64,000 nt of DNA, taken from Diadema setosum. Its lineage: Eukaryota > Echinodermata > Echinoidea > Diadematoida > Diadematidae. This document shows positions 1 to 14,300 of the stretch, one piece after another. The stretch spans positions 22,971,187 through 23,035,186 of the forward strand of contig NC_092706.1 in the NCBI RefSeq assembly GCF_964275005.1, written 5' to 3'. The stretch's first letter is position 1. Each line of letters begins with the position of its first letter. The translations under genes and the position numbers were made by a program. The notes beneath the pieces were generated by a model. That model saw nothing but the letters and a program-made list of their open reading frames with translations, was not told the DNA's origin and made no database searches.

Positions 1-388
1 TTGGAAAAATAATTTTTTTTCCCCAATGTTAACATTTGCAGAACATCTTCTATCTGTTATTATGGATAATTGCTAATACTGTTATAAGGGGAATTGCCAT
101 TCATCAGTTTGTTTCTTGTGGTATTTTAAAGAGTAGATCTGTACTCTTGAATGCATTGTTTAATATTAAATATCAGTATGTTACTGTAATTTCTTTTTGA
201 AGGTTAATAGTTTCCCTAGAGGGGCTCAAACTGCTGCAAAATGTACGTACACAAGAAAAATCCAACATTTCGAAAAAGATGTGATACAAGTGGTGCTGTA
301 TAAAAGTGTTCATTACAATAATATTGTACGCTCATGAGATGGTGAACGTGTAGACTGGTTACCAAGTTCTGTCATTTTTCTTGCACAG

Positions 389-3300
389 GAAATGAAGGTA
401 GCATGCACGCATTTCCAGTGTGCAGCAGGAGCATTCACCTTTCTCAAGGACAACTTTCAGTGTGACCTGAGTCCCGACATCTCATTTGAGTTGATGAACA
501 TCTACATCAACACAATGCTGGTAAGATGCCCAAACATTTCCTGTGTACATGCCATTATTAGACTGTTTCTGTCATGTACAATTCATTGATGTTTCTTTTT
601 TTTACAGCCTTAATGAAGCACTTCATTCACTTGCTTCCTCTAATTAAACTCCTTAGGTAGGAAATCACATACATGTACTTGTTGGTAGACAAGGCAAGTC
701 TTGTGGTTGTTACGGTGACTTATGTGAACAAGCCATGTGTAGAATTTAAACATATTGCCAAAATGGCATATTCCCAAGCATGTTACTAAGCATCTGTGAT
801 ATGATGATTATTCATGTATTCCTTATAAATGGTGCTTGCCAGCACATCCATCTGACAGCAAGCCTGGTATTTGGCAATATTTACAGGAAAAAGATTAATA
901 CACTCAGTGCGAAATAATGAAATGGCTGCTTCCCAAGTGCTTATTGACATTATTCTGGTTACCTCGTCTACGTAAGTTCATTCTTTATTTGAAGATGATT
1001 GATGAATTCATAAACTGTGATGTTCTGCAAGCTTATGCATTTTGTCCGGATCAGTCAAGAAAAATACTACTCAACAGAGTAGATATCCGACATTTGAGTA
1101 GCTTGAGCCGTGTGCTCTTGACTGATCGAACAGCTTTGAAAATGAGAAAAGTGCCCAACCAACTGAGAGAAAAAAAAGAAGGCCATTTGTACCAATGTGC
1201 ACATATGAGCTACTGTACCTCTGAACTGGCTTATCCCAGTTGCTCTGTCAAAGTGATATCAGAGTTAATTTATCTCCCAAAGTGGAAAAAAGTGGAAATT
1301 TTCACGGTGTTGAAATTTTCGCGCATTTCGCGCAACCAGAAACTAGCGCGAAAATAAAAGCACACAAATATTTTTGCTTGCTATATGTGCCTGTGCGTGA
1401 TGTCTTGATTCCGCGGAATTAAAAACATGCGGAACTCTTCTTACCCGGCCAAGCGCGAAAAATTAGTCGCGTGAAAATATCCACTTTTACAGTACACGTA
1501 TGTCCTCATCCCATATCCTTTGCTCAGAATAGAATCAAATATTTTGCTGAATTTTTATTTATTTATTTGGCTGATATTTTGCTGTGCTACATGTCTGGTA
1601 GATATTAGTCATTAATTTAAATGGATATTCAATGTTATGTATAAATTGTGTATGAAAGCAGTGGTAGGATCAAATTAAACTACAAAGAAAATCTTCAATA
1701 TCAGATGTAGACTTCCAAATGATATTGATTTATATTCATATAGGAAGTAAGCTTTATACATTGTTGTATGTGAGAAATAAAAGAGATGACCATTTCATAG
1801 ATGGCTAAATATTTCTGCTGTATCCATGACCTCCTGACCTGTGACCTTGACCTCTTTCTCTTTGTGTGTGTGTGTGTGTGTGTGTGTGACCACCACAGGG
1901 GCAGGCGCAGGAGTGCCTGCTGGAGAAGTCAATGCAGGACAACCGGAAGAGCTCCCTGGTGGCCCGCATCAGCATGCAGGTGGTGGAGTACTACCGGCTG
2001 GCCCTGCGGGGTCTGGAGGACTCCAACGTCACCAGCCTGATGGGGTCTCGGCGGAGCAAGTGGTGGAAGAAGACCCTGCAGATAAAGGCCCTCCACTTCA
2101 CCAGCATTGCCTATGTGAGTTCCTTTGCCCACTCAACCCTTTAACCCGTTAAGGATGGATTGAATTTGCGACAACACGCATTTCCCATTGACACATGCCC
2201 GAGTATACTTGGGACTCGTCCTCAATGGGTTAACCCTAACCAGGCCGGGCTTTTTTGGGTGTTCTGTGGCCGGGGAGGGGTTGATTCAACCCCCCCTGAG
2301 ATCTCGGCCATTGATCGCGCAATTGCCATGAAATTTGGCACGTGCATTACCTGTGGCGTATTCTACCAAGCTATACAAAAAGAAATGGAAATTTTCGTCA
2401 TGATAATTAATTATGCTAATATATGCATAAAATCATACATTTTGCTCTAAATCAGAAATTAAAGCTCCTAGAATCCCAATTTTTGGTGAAAACATTCTTT
2501 GTAGCATTCCTAACAATGTGCTTGAAAAAAAATTTGGTATCAAAATCAATTTCTTATGTATTTCATTGTTTTATGAATTTCTTATGTATTTCTTTGTTTT
2601 TTCGACCTTTTGTTTTATCATTTTTTTTTCCACAAAATTTATGACAGAACCTATTTCAAGCGTAATTATGCTAAAATTAATTAGTTTCAGCCTATGAAAG
2701 TGAAAATAATCATATCTTTATGAATAAGAAGAGAAAACTCCATTTGCATAGACTTTATACACAAAATCACGTTTTTGAGCCATTTTCGGTCTGACAGGCA
2801 TGTATAAAACGTCATGCAGCATCGTAACGGTATGCGCAATTTTTGCGAAAATGGTGTCAAAAGATGCGCGAGACTTAAAAGTAAAAAGTCAGCGAAAGGC
2901 GCGGTCAAAAAATTTCGCGCGGCGGAGTAGTCGCGAAAAATGTCGAGGGGGGGTTGATTCAAAGCCCCCCCCCCGGCCTTTTTAGGGTTAAGGGCCTGTA
3001 AGGATTAATCCTAAACTCTTACAATACACTATGCCACATTATTGATGGTACTGAAGGGCATACCTGGAAGAGGTTGCTGCAAAAGTGGACATTTTTGTGG
3101 TGTTGAAATTTTTTGCACAATTTGCATGACATGGAACTCGTGCTAAAGTAAAAGCATGCAAATTTCTTGTTGTATCTAATGATATCTTATATTGTCGTGT
3201 TGCAGAATTTAAAACATGCGAAATTCATCTTTCCCGTCTAAAATTTCTGCTTTTACAATAATCTGCTGTATGTGCCTAGCGTTTATCCACTGGCTTGCTC

Positions 3301-6300
3301 CCTTTGCATTTTAGCTTATGCGTCATGAAACTAAATGACAGTCATTAGAGGCGAGAGGGCTATGGGCATGGTTACACCTGAGTGAAACACAAATTATGGT
3401 TGGGGGGGGGGTGTGAGGGAGGACGTGTATTAAAAGGGAATGCAAGAAAATGGTTTTGCAAATTACAGTTACGTGCATAGGCATGTAAAGCCAAGCTTTA
3501 ATGTTGGCATTCGGTTGAGTTCTCCTAGACAGTGGCTGTGAAACACAACTGGATGAACCTTCTGGTATATTGCCTGACAGTTACTCATAAAAGTCTTTGT
3601 CCTGCAAGAGGGACAAGGAGATATGGATCATTTCCATTCATTGATGGCTGGTTCTAGGACATTGCTCAGGTCAGAGAACAACAAGCACTGGCTGAAGATA
3701 ATACAGTCATCAAACGGAGCTCAGACAGGGCACAAGAAGTATAGATATGGTTGACTACCTCTTTCTATAGACACTGAAATAATTTTGAAAACTCATTCCT
3801 GTCTATGGACTTTAGTAATCAAAACACGATTCTTATTTAAGAGTTAACTGATCTATGATTGTGTCTCTTGGAAACTGAAAATATCAAAACAGATTCTGTG
3901 TATCATTTTTTTTTTAATGCTCCAATGCATTTTCCATTTAGTTTGATCAATAACATTTAGAAAGAATGTGTTCAGATGTAAAGATTTTCAATAAATGTTG
4001 CTCTGTTCTCACAATATATAACTGTATGAAGTTGTACAATACTAGGTTTTTAAAGACAACAAGAACAAAATAAAAAAAAAAAATCTGCTGCTATCCAACT
4101 CAGTACAGTCTATCAGTAAAATTTCACTCAATCGCATGCAATGTCTGCTTTCTGTGGTATGTTATTTTGCATGTTTTTTCGCTGCTCCCTTTCCAGCTTT
4201 ACATGAGCAACCAAGCAGAGGAGCAGCACAAGTATGGAGAGAGGGTTGCATACCTGGCCCATGCCCAGAACAAGCACAACGAGGCAGTCAAGATGAGCAA
4301 GGTTGGGGTCTTCCGTTCATTTTCATTGCATTTTTTTTCACATTCCCAACAAAAATCATTAACACAACATGAATATCTGAATACAAAATAAGTCAAATAT
4401 GTACATCTTTTTGCAAACTGGTATATAAGAAAGGAAGCAAAATGTAAACTTGGTCATATGGACTTACAATGTAATTCTTGTATAAAACAATAGGTAATTA
4501 GGTATGGTATTGGAAATGGAGGGGACTGCGGAAATCACATCGACATTTTACATATGCCGACAGACATCCCCAAATGAATGTGTGCTGATGTGTGATGACA
4601 TGCGAGAATATGAATGGTAAGTCTTTCCCATGCCTGTTTCTAATAGTCCATGGATTAAATTTAATGTCTAAGGCCCATAAATCACTACAGTGTATTTGTT
4701 TTACTGATCCCTATATTGGCAACATATTTTAGAGGATTAAAGTGAAAAGATAAGTGCATCTTAATATATATGTGGATTGAGTGAATGCAGCAGTATCAGT
4801 AGAACACATCAGTGAAAGTTTGAGGGAAATTGGACCATCCATTCAAAAGTTACAAATTGTTAAAGTTTCTGCATAGTCACTGCTGGATAAGAAGACTACT
4901 ACAGTTTATAATGTCACATGTGTAGAACAAGATAAGAAATATATCAAGAGAATATGACACAAGTTCATTTCTTGAAAAAAAAAGTACACATTCCTTCAAC
5001 TTATTACTGACCTATGTTAAGGGTAATATTATTCCCCCTGCCCTCTAAAAGAGGAAAGTCAAGTGCTCTGTAATTATGTGAGAAAAGTGAAAATATGTTG
5101 AATTTTCTTTGTATTTTCTGAATATGTCGTTCTACGCATATGATACCACAAGCTGTAGTAGTCTTCTCTAACAGTGATGGTGGCACTGAAACTTCAAAAA
5201 TTCATAACTTTTGAACAGATTGTCTGATTTTCTTCAAACTATTACTGATGTGTTCTACTTAAACATTGCTATGTTCTCTCAATCCACATGTGTATTAAGG
5301 TGAATGTGTCCTTTAATCTCTGTTCTTCAAAATGAGAGTTTGCTAGATTTTTCCCAAGTTTGTGCAGATCTCATGAATTTCACTGGCTCCATGTTACCTT
5401 TCAGTAGTATGTATGCAGTGAAATTCAGAGTTACCAATTTGATAACAGAAAGATGATAAAATCGGCAGCAAAATTTTCTTAGTACTTGGTGGTTAAGAGT
5501 ATCTTCTGTGCAGTGTCAAAGAAAGAGCATGTGGTCATTAGCATGAGATATTCTCCTGTGCAGGGTCAACCTGAGAGCATCATAGAAGCGCTCAACTTTG
5601 CCAAAGACATCATTGTGGGAAAGTACCAGTCAGCCCAGAAGGACAATGAGTTCATCTATCATGAGAGCATTCCAGCGGTGGAGACCCTTCCTGAAATAAA
5701 AGGTGAGAAAAGCAGAACTGTATCCACTGATTCTCTGTACAGATTTGGAACAAGTTATGTCTATTTCATTTTTTTCTCCGACTTGATTTATTTTGCATTC
5801 TGTTAGAGACATTTCAGTCGATAGAAACTGTTGCTCATGTCAATTCTCAGGACTAAATTGTGAGGTATTTATGATTTTGGAGCAGTAACTAATTGAGAAC
5901 ATTCTTGTTTTGATTGGGGTATTAACCCTAACAGGGCTGGGAGGGGGGCAGAATCCGCCCCCCTCGACGTTTCGCGCTCTAATTCTGTAACGCGAGAAGG
6001 CCTCGTCACGAGGCTTCTTGACTTTCTTTGTTCAAGTCTCGCGCAACTTTTGAGACCAAATTTGCAACGTCCGTGCATACTTTTTCGAAGCCATGCCCAT
6101 TTTTGTAACGGCATGTCGCCCCAGAACGTGCACAATTTTGTGATTTTGTGTACATTTCCTATGGAAAAAAGTGCTCTGTCATGAAAGTCATAAAAACCTG
6201 ATTATTTCTACAATTAATCACTTTCATTGATTGATTTTATGCTAATTATGGTAGAAAAATGGTTAGTGACAATTTCCAATAAAAAAACAAAGAAAAAACA

Positions 6301-8396
6301 AAAGTTGAAAAACGGAGAAATACATAAGAAATTCTGAAAACAATAAAATACATAAGAATTGAAATGAGTTTTGGAAGTTTTTGTGGTGTACAATTGTTGA
6401 ATATGCAAAAACAGATTTACAGACCAAAAAATAGACTCTCAGTGCTTTTAACTAGGCCCAAATATGATCTTGAGCTCAATTTGCATAATTAATTAATTAA
6501 AATTAGAAATTGATTGTTTCATAAAATCTTATGACATAATCTTGTAGACTATGACGTGGGTGTCACGCATGCCAAATTTCATCGTGATCACACCACTGGA
6601 ATCCGCCCTCCTCCGGTTTTAGCATAGCCAAAAAAGCCCCGCCTGATTAGGGGTATACTAGTAGGTATATTATGAAGCTTGGAAAAATATCAACAACCCC
6701 ATTTTGAGATGTTGTGACTGTGATGTAAACTTCAGTGGGATTTTCTTTTCCCTAACAGAATGCAGTTTTCTCAAAAAGTCATCATTCTTTGAAATGACGT
6801 ACTACAAATGAACTCAAATTGACATTTGGGGTGAGGATAATTTTTTTCGCTTCAGTATGATTATCGTCAATTGAATGTGATTTATACAAAGTGCACACAC
6901 AGATATGTATGAGTGGGACTGTTAGGAATTGTCGCATGAGTTCCTTCTTTATGTGTGTGTTTTGTTCTTTAATGATAGTCTAATCAGTAGGATTAATTTA
7001 GAAATCAGTGTGAATTGAGAGATGGTGCAGAATTCACGGGAATGCTCCAATCTGTTTAAATTTGCAGGCGCTTCGCTCGTCAAGGCGCTGACGTTCCAGC
7101 CATACGATGAGGGTGTGGCCGGTCCGGACATCTTCCGCAAGCTGGTTCCCATGGAGGCGCATGAGGCATCATCCCTGTACAGCGAGGAGAAGGCAAAGCT
7201 GCTTCGCAGAATCGGGGATGCCATCGAGGAGAAGAACAAGAATCTTGAGTATGGAGACTTGAAATATGAGTTGCTTTTATTCATGCAACTCCCACTCTCC
7301 CATAAGAAAGATTAATTGTTGCATTTTGTTCTTTAGGCAAATACAAATACATACATGTACGTATAGATTAATCAAAGCTCAGGCATAACATCGCATCATT
7401 TTGTTTACTCCTATCATGTTTATGCTCATGAGGGATTATCATGCTGTCATCAGCCAGTCATTTTGATCTTGGCAGATTGTGTTGTTTGCGTAACATGACG
7501 TACCTTTAGCTCTTGTGAAGTACAACACCCTGTTCTTGTAAATACAGTCAAACCTGTCTTGGTGACCACCTGTCTATTGACCGATTCTGTGACGCGCTAT
7601 GTGTATTTTTGGCATGGGCAGCGCCATTACGCGGTGTCTCAGCCGATCCCCCCTTCCCACTCCCCACCCCTCTCCCTACATTAGCACGCGCGCAGAATGA
7701 AAAACTGATGCATGGTTGCTTTAGCCAATGGGCGTCTTGTACTGGGTGCGCGAATGCTTGCTTAGTGCGCGAACCTTTGTTACAAGTGCGCGATAAACAT
7801 GTTGCCCTTGGGGTGGGGGAGAGCAGGGGGGGTCGACTGAGACACCGCAATTTGAGCTCATGGCTGCGCCCAGTGCCATAAAATGTCTGCTGCCCTCAAC
7901 GAACCCGAATCGGTCAATAGCGGCCACTTGCTGTATATGACCACTGAAACCAATTTCCTCTTAGAGAAAAAGCTTGTTATAAAATCTGTCTATAACAGCC
8001 ACTTGTCTGTAACAGCCACTTTTTTCATCTCTCTTGGGTGGCCACTATAGACAGGTTTGACTGTAGATACAATAATCAGTGATTTTTACTAGGAATAAGG
8101 GGAAATTAGTATTCACTGTTGATATGTTTTTCCTCTCAATTTGTGCATGTTTGATGTCAAGTATTTGTAACTTAACACAGGTTGTGATTCTTCGGCCATA
8201 ACCACAAACTTCCTTTAATGGGAATGATTTTTTTTTTTCTCTCTTTCCCATAGTCAATTTCTGTCAGCCATCCAACTGGAACAACTCAGACTACCTGGCA
8301 ACGATCCAGAGAGATTGCCGCAGGTTCTACTGGAGGTGTGTGCTGCCCTCAGTGTCAAGACGGAGCCAATCAAAACACTGGTCAATTCAATGCAAG
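389..8396 (+). CDS. PTPN23: PTPN23 exons 1-6 of the window: Bro1 domain
   Basis: The six exons encode about 305 residues of the Bro1 domain, starting inside it with EMKVACTHFQCAAGAF. Other recognisable blocks are GQAQECLLEKSMQDNRKSSL (exon 1899-2114), QAEEQHKYGERVAYL (4197-4301), KDNEFIYHESIPA (5564-5702), GPDIFRKLVPMEAHEASSLY (7068-7248) and LEVCAALSVKTEPIKTLVNS (8254-8396). In this family the boomerang-shaped Bro1 domain binds the C-terminal helix of ESCRT-III CHMP4 and also STAM2. The first exon has phase-0 ends and no start codon role: its first ATG (392) is an internal Met, because the preceding GAA codon follows a proper acceptor. Introns here are 0.8-2.1 kb and hold several transposons. 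Confidence 0.93.
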
Positions 8397-11300
8397 GTGA
8401 ATGTTATTTGATGGTAGAGCCATGTGAGGTATACACATCAAAAGGGAGCCCCTCTTGTATTTGATTGTCATTACCTGCTAGTGCTAAGTGATTCCCTCAC
8501 CAAAACATGCAATTTCAGGCATTCTTTTTGAGTTCATGGCAGACATACTGAAAGCCCCCAGATTACATATCTTTTTGAATTTTTGTGAATGTTATCTATT
8601 AGAAATCTGTGTCTTTTTCATTTCATTAGTCATTGTATCCAACGTCCCATATTTTTTTTAAGTGTTTATTGTGAGTATAGAATGAAATCTGAAAAAAAAA
8701 ACTTTGTGTAGACATGTGCTTTAAAATCACCAGTAAGGGTATTGCAGAATATGAATTCCAATATTTTGAGGTAATACTTTTTGGTAACAAATATATCTGC
8801 AAAATATGATCCAAGCTTTGATGTGGCTTTTACTCAAAATTGTTAGTATATTTATATGGCTTGCCAGTGCTTTTGGGTGAGAATATACCTTTGCTCATTT
8901 GCTGCCATAGTTGCTTGCTTTGGAGGCAAAACATAGACACATCCCTTACCAGCTCATTCTACTGAAAGTACTGCAAGGCAAAGACTTTGTGCTAGCTATA
9001 AATATGCACCACTCAAAAATATTCATAATTATTTTCTTCTTTAAAAAAAAAAAAAAATTGCTTCTACTTCCAGAAATGGACAATATTTGTGCAATCTTGT
9101 GGTGGGTTTAAGTTGTGTAACATTACCTAAAGCATTCATGTAAATGTAGATTGGTATATAGATGGCCCCTGCATGCACTCAGTCCAATACACTTTTATAC
9201 ACCACATAAATGCTGTTAACTCCATTAATTCTTTTTTTTTTTGTCTGTATTCCTTTCTTTGCAGAATCATAGTCATGCTATAATTGATGGACATGTGTTT
9301 TTAAGGCAAAAACAGATAAATGAAAGCTTTCCTGAGTGTGCATACCACATCATAATATGTTTACATACAAACAACAACACTTTTAAAGTTTAGGTGCTCT
9401 TCCTCTTGCCACAACTTCCATGCTGATAGAAATGCGCTGACATTTTTGCTCTCACAAAATATTCCAATTTTTACGGCACTACCTTGTTATGTATGGTAAG
9501 AAAGCTATGACTACCACTAGGCTTCCTTTTTGTCTTTTCAGAGCTGTCCGGGGTGGTGATGGATGTTGACTCCTCACTGAAAGAAATTGAAGGGCTCCTC
9601 AAGGAGGAGGAGAAACAGGAAGCGGAATTCCAGGTACTGGTGGCCTCTTCAATGACCTTATGCTTTTGTGATGAAACATTATATAGATGATGACTGGCGG
9701 GGAAGGGAACATACCGAATGTTCCACCTGAAGGGTTTGAAATGCTATTGAGGGAGGTTATAATTCGTCTCGGGACTTATAGCCTCCCGAAATAGCATTTC
9801 AAACCCTGAGGGTCGAACGTTTGGTATGTTCCCGACAACAAAAGTCATCATCTGTTATATTATATGGGTTAGTCAATTGATTTCACGCTCTGAAAGTGGC
9901 GCATCAAACCGTACACCGTACCTTATTGATATCATGGTACGCTTAGCGTAAAGCAAAGAGCGTAGGTTTCTACGCTCTTTGGCGTAAAGGTCCAGCACAT
10001 GCACAACCACTCGATCGCGCTAGCTTGCGCAGAGCCAAATTCACTGTTTGCGCGGGTATTTGTTACGTGAAAATGTTTTCCCATGGGAGAACTTAACAAG
10101 AATGTTTGCCCATGGGCGAACATAACGAATGTACCTCCATCACGCAATGTGTTTAGCCAATCACTAACCGGTATCACTAACCGGTATTTGACTAACCCAT
10201 TTGATATAATATTTTATTTGTTGGAACGTCAAGGGGAAGTCCACCCTTGATATATATTTGTTGAATGGAACCAGGATAGTGACAATCTAACCAAATTCTG
10301 ATTAAAAACAAAAAAGAAATTTAAATTTTGATGATGTGACCAGTCAAACAGAGATTGAGAACTCCAATTTACCTTAGCCTTTGTTCTTCTGCATTTTCAT
10401 CCGTAACAGAAGGAGTTTGGAACGAAGAGTGCAAAGTCGCTGGGCGAGATGAAAAAGGACCTTGCAAAGTGTCAGGAGCTGCATACGACAGCCAGCCAAT
10501 CCAACACGGAGCTCCACAAAGCCATGCAGACCCACATGGAGAACATCAAGCTGCTAGCGTCTCCCGTCGAAACCCTCCAGGCGGCCCTGCCATCCTGTAA
10601 AGGTGCCAAGAGTGAGTCCTCTGTCTCATACTCTTCCCTGTCTGTCCGTCCGTCTGTCCCATCTGTCTGTCCATCTGTCAATCCCTCTCTCTATTTCTTC
10701 CAGTGAAGTCCATTGTGGACAAGATGGCAAGGTATACATCAATATCCTGGATTGCACAGACAGTTGTAGTCTAAATTCTGGATTTTTAAGAATAATATTT
10801 TATTTGAGCTGCTTAACCAGTGATGGCACATTCCCGAGAACCAAAGAAAAAAAAAAGAGTACAGACTCAGCTTGTAACAGAGGTCAAAAGTTAACCACAT
10901 GCACTTGTATTTCGGTTCCATGACGTTTGCTTCAGTGACAATTTCTTCCATGAGATATTTGCACGCTAAGCCAAACATGTATTGTCTACCCACAAATATG
11001 ACCCTAACCCTAATCCAAATCTTTGCATCAAACTAAACCGAAAACTCTATCACAGCTCTAACTCCAGAGCTGCCAAGTCTCCCTGATTCTGCAGGAGTCT
11101 CCCTGAAAATGTCAACATCTGTTCATGTCTGAATAAGAGAATATCAAAATCTCCCTGATTTGGGAATTATTTTCACCCATTGAAATGCATGTAACACACA
11201 GATATCTCCGTGATTGCTGTGTGGAAGCTCCCTGGTTTGGATGTGGGAATGTTTGCAGACCTGTAACCCTAACCTTTTGTCCTTGGAGAAAATAAAACTG

Positions 11301-14300
11301 GAGCAATTGTCCAGGAACAACTGTCTTGTCACTGTAAATTATGCTTACGCTCCTTCAGAATTCTTAGAGAAAGTCATGAGCTGAGAGCGATCAGTCTTGA
11401 CTCTTTCCTTTCTTTCTCGTTCTTGGTACTGCTCCATCACTTCACTTTGACGCATACTGGTTATGCAGTGCTTGAATAACGATATCATAAAAAGATTCCA
11501 GAATCTGTCCTACTGTTATAGAAGCCTTTAACATCAAGTCAGGATCTTTTTTACTTCCATCTTGTATTATATGCATGGTCTGCCTGCACTGCAGGAAACA
11601 CTCATTACACTTTATTCCCCTCATTACACCGCTACATTCAGAGTGATGGATCCTGTCAGGTATCAATGTAGAAATATAAAACTCATTGAAGATGAGTCCA
11701 GAGTGTACTCGGGCAGGTGTCTATGGAAAGAGAGTGTTATAGCAATATCGGTTCCTCCTCAGTGAACTGGCAAAAAGTTTAGAAGGGTAACTCTCCAAAT
11801 TAGCTCTGTCATCATGTAGAATGGCATGGAGTGAGTTTGCCATTTCATCCCCTCCCTTAACCCGTTGAGGACGAGTCCCCAGTATACTCGGGCGAGCATC
11901 TGTGGGAAGTGCGTGTTGTAGCAAAATCAAACCGTCCTCAACTATTAAAGATTTTATTGGCCTAAATGAGCCACCAGGAAAAAAAAAAGAAGTTTGTGTC
12001 AAGTCCAGAGTATCATGATTACACCATGTCAAAGCAGTAGTATCAGCAGAATACCAAGAGCTCTGCCTCTCTTTCATGCCGTGCCCAGATGAGGGAGATG
12101 AGGAGGTGGAGAAGAAGATGCAGAAACTCCTGGACAAGGTGGAGGAGATGAAGACACAGCGGCAGACGTTGGAGCAGCAGCTCAGGGACCAGATCAGGAA
12201 CGACGACGTGACGGGCGGCATCGTGACGAGGACGAGGGGAAGCATGAAGGTCAGAGGTCAAATCAGTTGTTCCATCACACAGCTGAATTCCATTATTTTT
12301 GCCTTTCTTGTCCAATTCTGTGCTAATTGGGTAGCATTGTAGGTATTGTGTTCAGAATTACAATTTTGATCTGGGGAAAAAGAACAACAGGTACAATTAG
12401 GTGAAACTATTAGAAATTAAGCATGTAGATATAAATGGAGAAATTAAGCATGTAGATATGAATGGAGAAATTAATAAATAAATATATACATTATTTGTGT
12501 GTGTAATATCTATTCATGAACATGAAAAGTAAAGTGTAGACTGTAAAACCAGAAATGATTGTGTTGCACGAAAGTTTTGCGAATTGTACAATGAAATACA
12601 GTTTGCAAAAGTTTCTACACAATCCAATACATGTAGTATACTCTGAATATTTCCATTGTTGACAATTCATGAAAGTTTGATGCCGCAAATATTTCGGTTT
12701 TTACAGTAAGGTGGTTGCGAATTGAAAGTTTATTGAACTGTGAATTAGCAATAAGACTAACATAATTACAGTCTTCTGTGATTTCTTGCTTTGTTTGTTT
12801 GTTTAAATATCTTTGCAAAGTTATCTTTGTGGAAAGTGACACTTCCTCATGCTGCGTGGTAGATGCTGAAAACTAAATTTGTTGACTTCATCTTGGTTTT
12901 TACTCTCACGACAGGAGTTTTTTGCAGAGGAACTCAAGAAGCATGACTCCCTTGTGACATACATTGAACAGAATCTCACGGCCCAGGACAACATCCTTCG
13001 AGCCCTGACGGAGACAAATGCAGCATATGCCGACAAACGCAAGATGGTTACTGATCTAAGCGCCAAGTAAGTCAGCATGCTTAGGCACTTCTGCGTGATT
13101 CACAGTGAATTCCTTACTTGTATGTGTGGGCAATGAATGAAGGTTGCATGAAATGACTCAGAGTTTACTTGACATGTGACTGTAAAGAAAAGTAACATGA
13201 ACTACAAATTTGGTGAATGTTTATGGAAAAAGTCTACTTTTCATTATGAAACTATATTTTGCTTCTAAACCTTTGGTTGCATGTGTGACAACTTAAAAAT
13301 ACTGATAACATCCTCATTTCATATCCATAATTTTTCTACAATTTATCAATCGATTTAGCCTCCGTCAAGCTTGATCTTAGCCAAAAAGTTATGGTGTTTA
13401 AATCCTAGTGGAAAGACCAAGAAAACAGAAAAGAGCTTCATCTTTTTTCCACTTTGTGTCCATGGGTCACTAATGGGTGCTCTTTGTTTCAAACTTGCGT
13501 GATTGCAGAAGAGAAGAGAAGATCGGAGAGCTGGTCAGCTCCTACACCGTCTACGATGACCTGATAGAGAAGTCGAACAAAGGGATTGGATTCTACAAGA
13601 AGCTGGAGGGTACAGTGAGCAAACTGCTGGCTAAGGTCAAAGGTCTGACTAAGGCCAACCAAGAAGAAAGGCAGGAGAGGTACAGGAAGCGATACCGTGA
13701 GTAGACCAGTGGCCATAATTCTGCAGGTTTTTCTTTTGATACAAGTGTGTATTTGTGTGAGTGTCATGGTGGCTCAGACACAAGTGAAGTGGAAATATGT
13801 AATGGTGATTATGTTTTGTGTTAATTATCTTGGGCTCTTTTTGATATGCAATTTGTCTCATTGTTTTGAGCAATCTGTTGATGAAAATAGCACCTTGTGT
13901 ACCAGAAGCAATTAGTAAGATTTGTTCCTCCTGAGAGCCTGCTCAGACAGGAAATGCTGTGGGTACAGATTTTTTGGGGGTTTTAGTTTTAATTGGAGGA
14001 ATGTAAGGTGTAATTTTGTGTTCAATGAAACAATCTCTGCTTGGAAATTGATTCAAACAAGATATCCAATTATCCTTCATGTACAGCTCCACAGAGACCA
14101 GCGGCACCCAAACCAGCAACTTCCCTGGAAGGGTATCCTGCAGGGTTTCCTGCTGCAGGAGCAGGTCTGGCTGGAATACCAGGTGTTGCAAGCCAGGTTG
14201 GGCCTATGGCTGCTGTTGGACCATTGGGATACACGGGGCCATCAGCTCCCGACCCTTCAGCGCCTAAAGGACCAAAGCTCTCAGACTACTGGAAGCCCAA

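Noticed and set aside
917-1422. 146-aa and 60-aa frames in the first PTPN23 intron
   Set aside because: They run into a TACTGTA-family transposon, and the Bro1 sequence is continuous from exon 389-520 to 1899-2114 without them.
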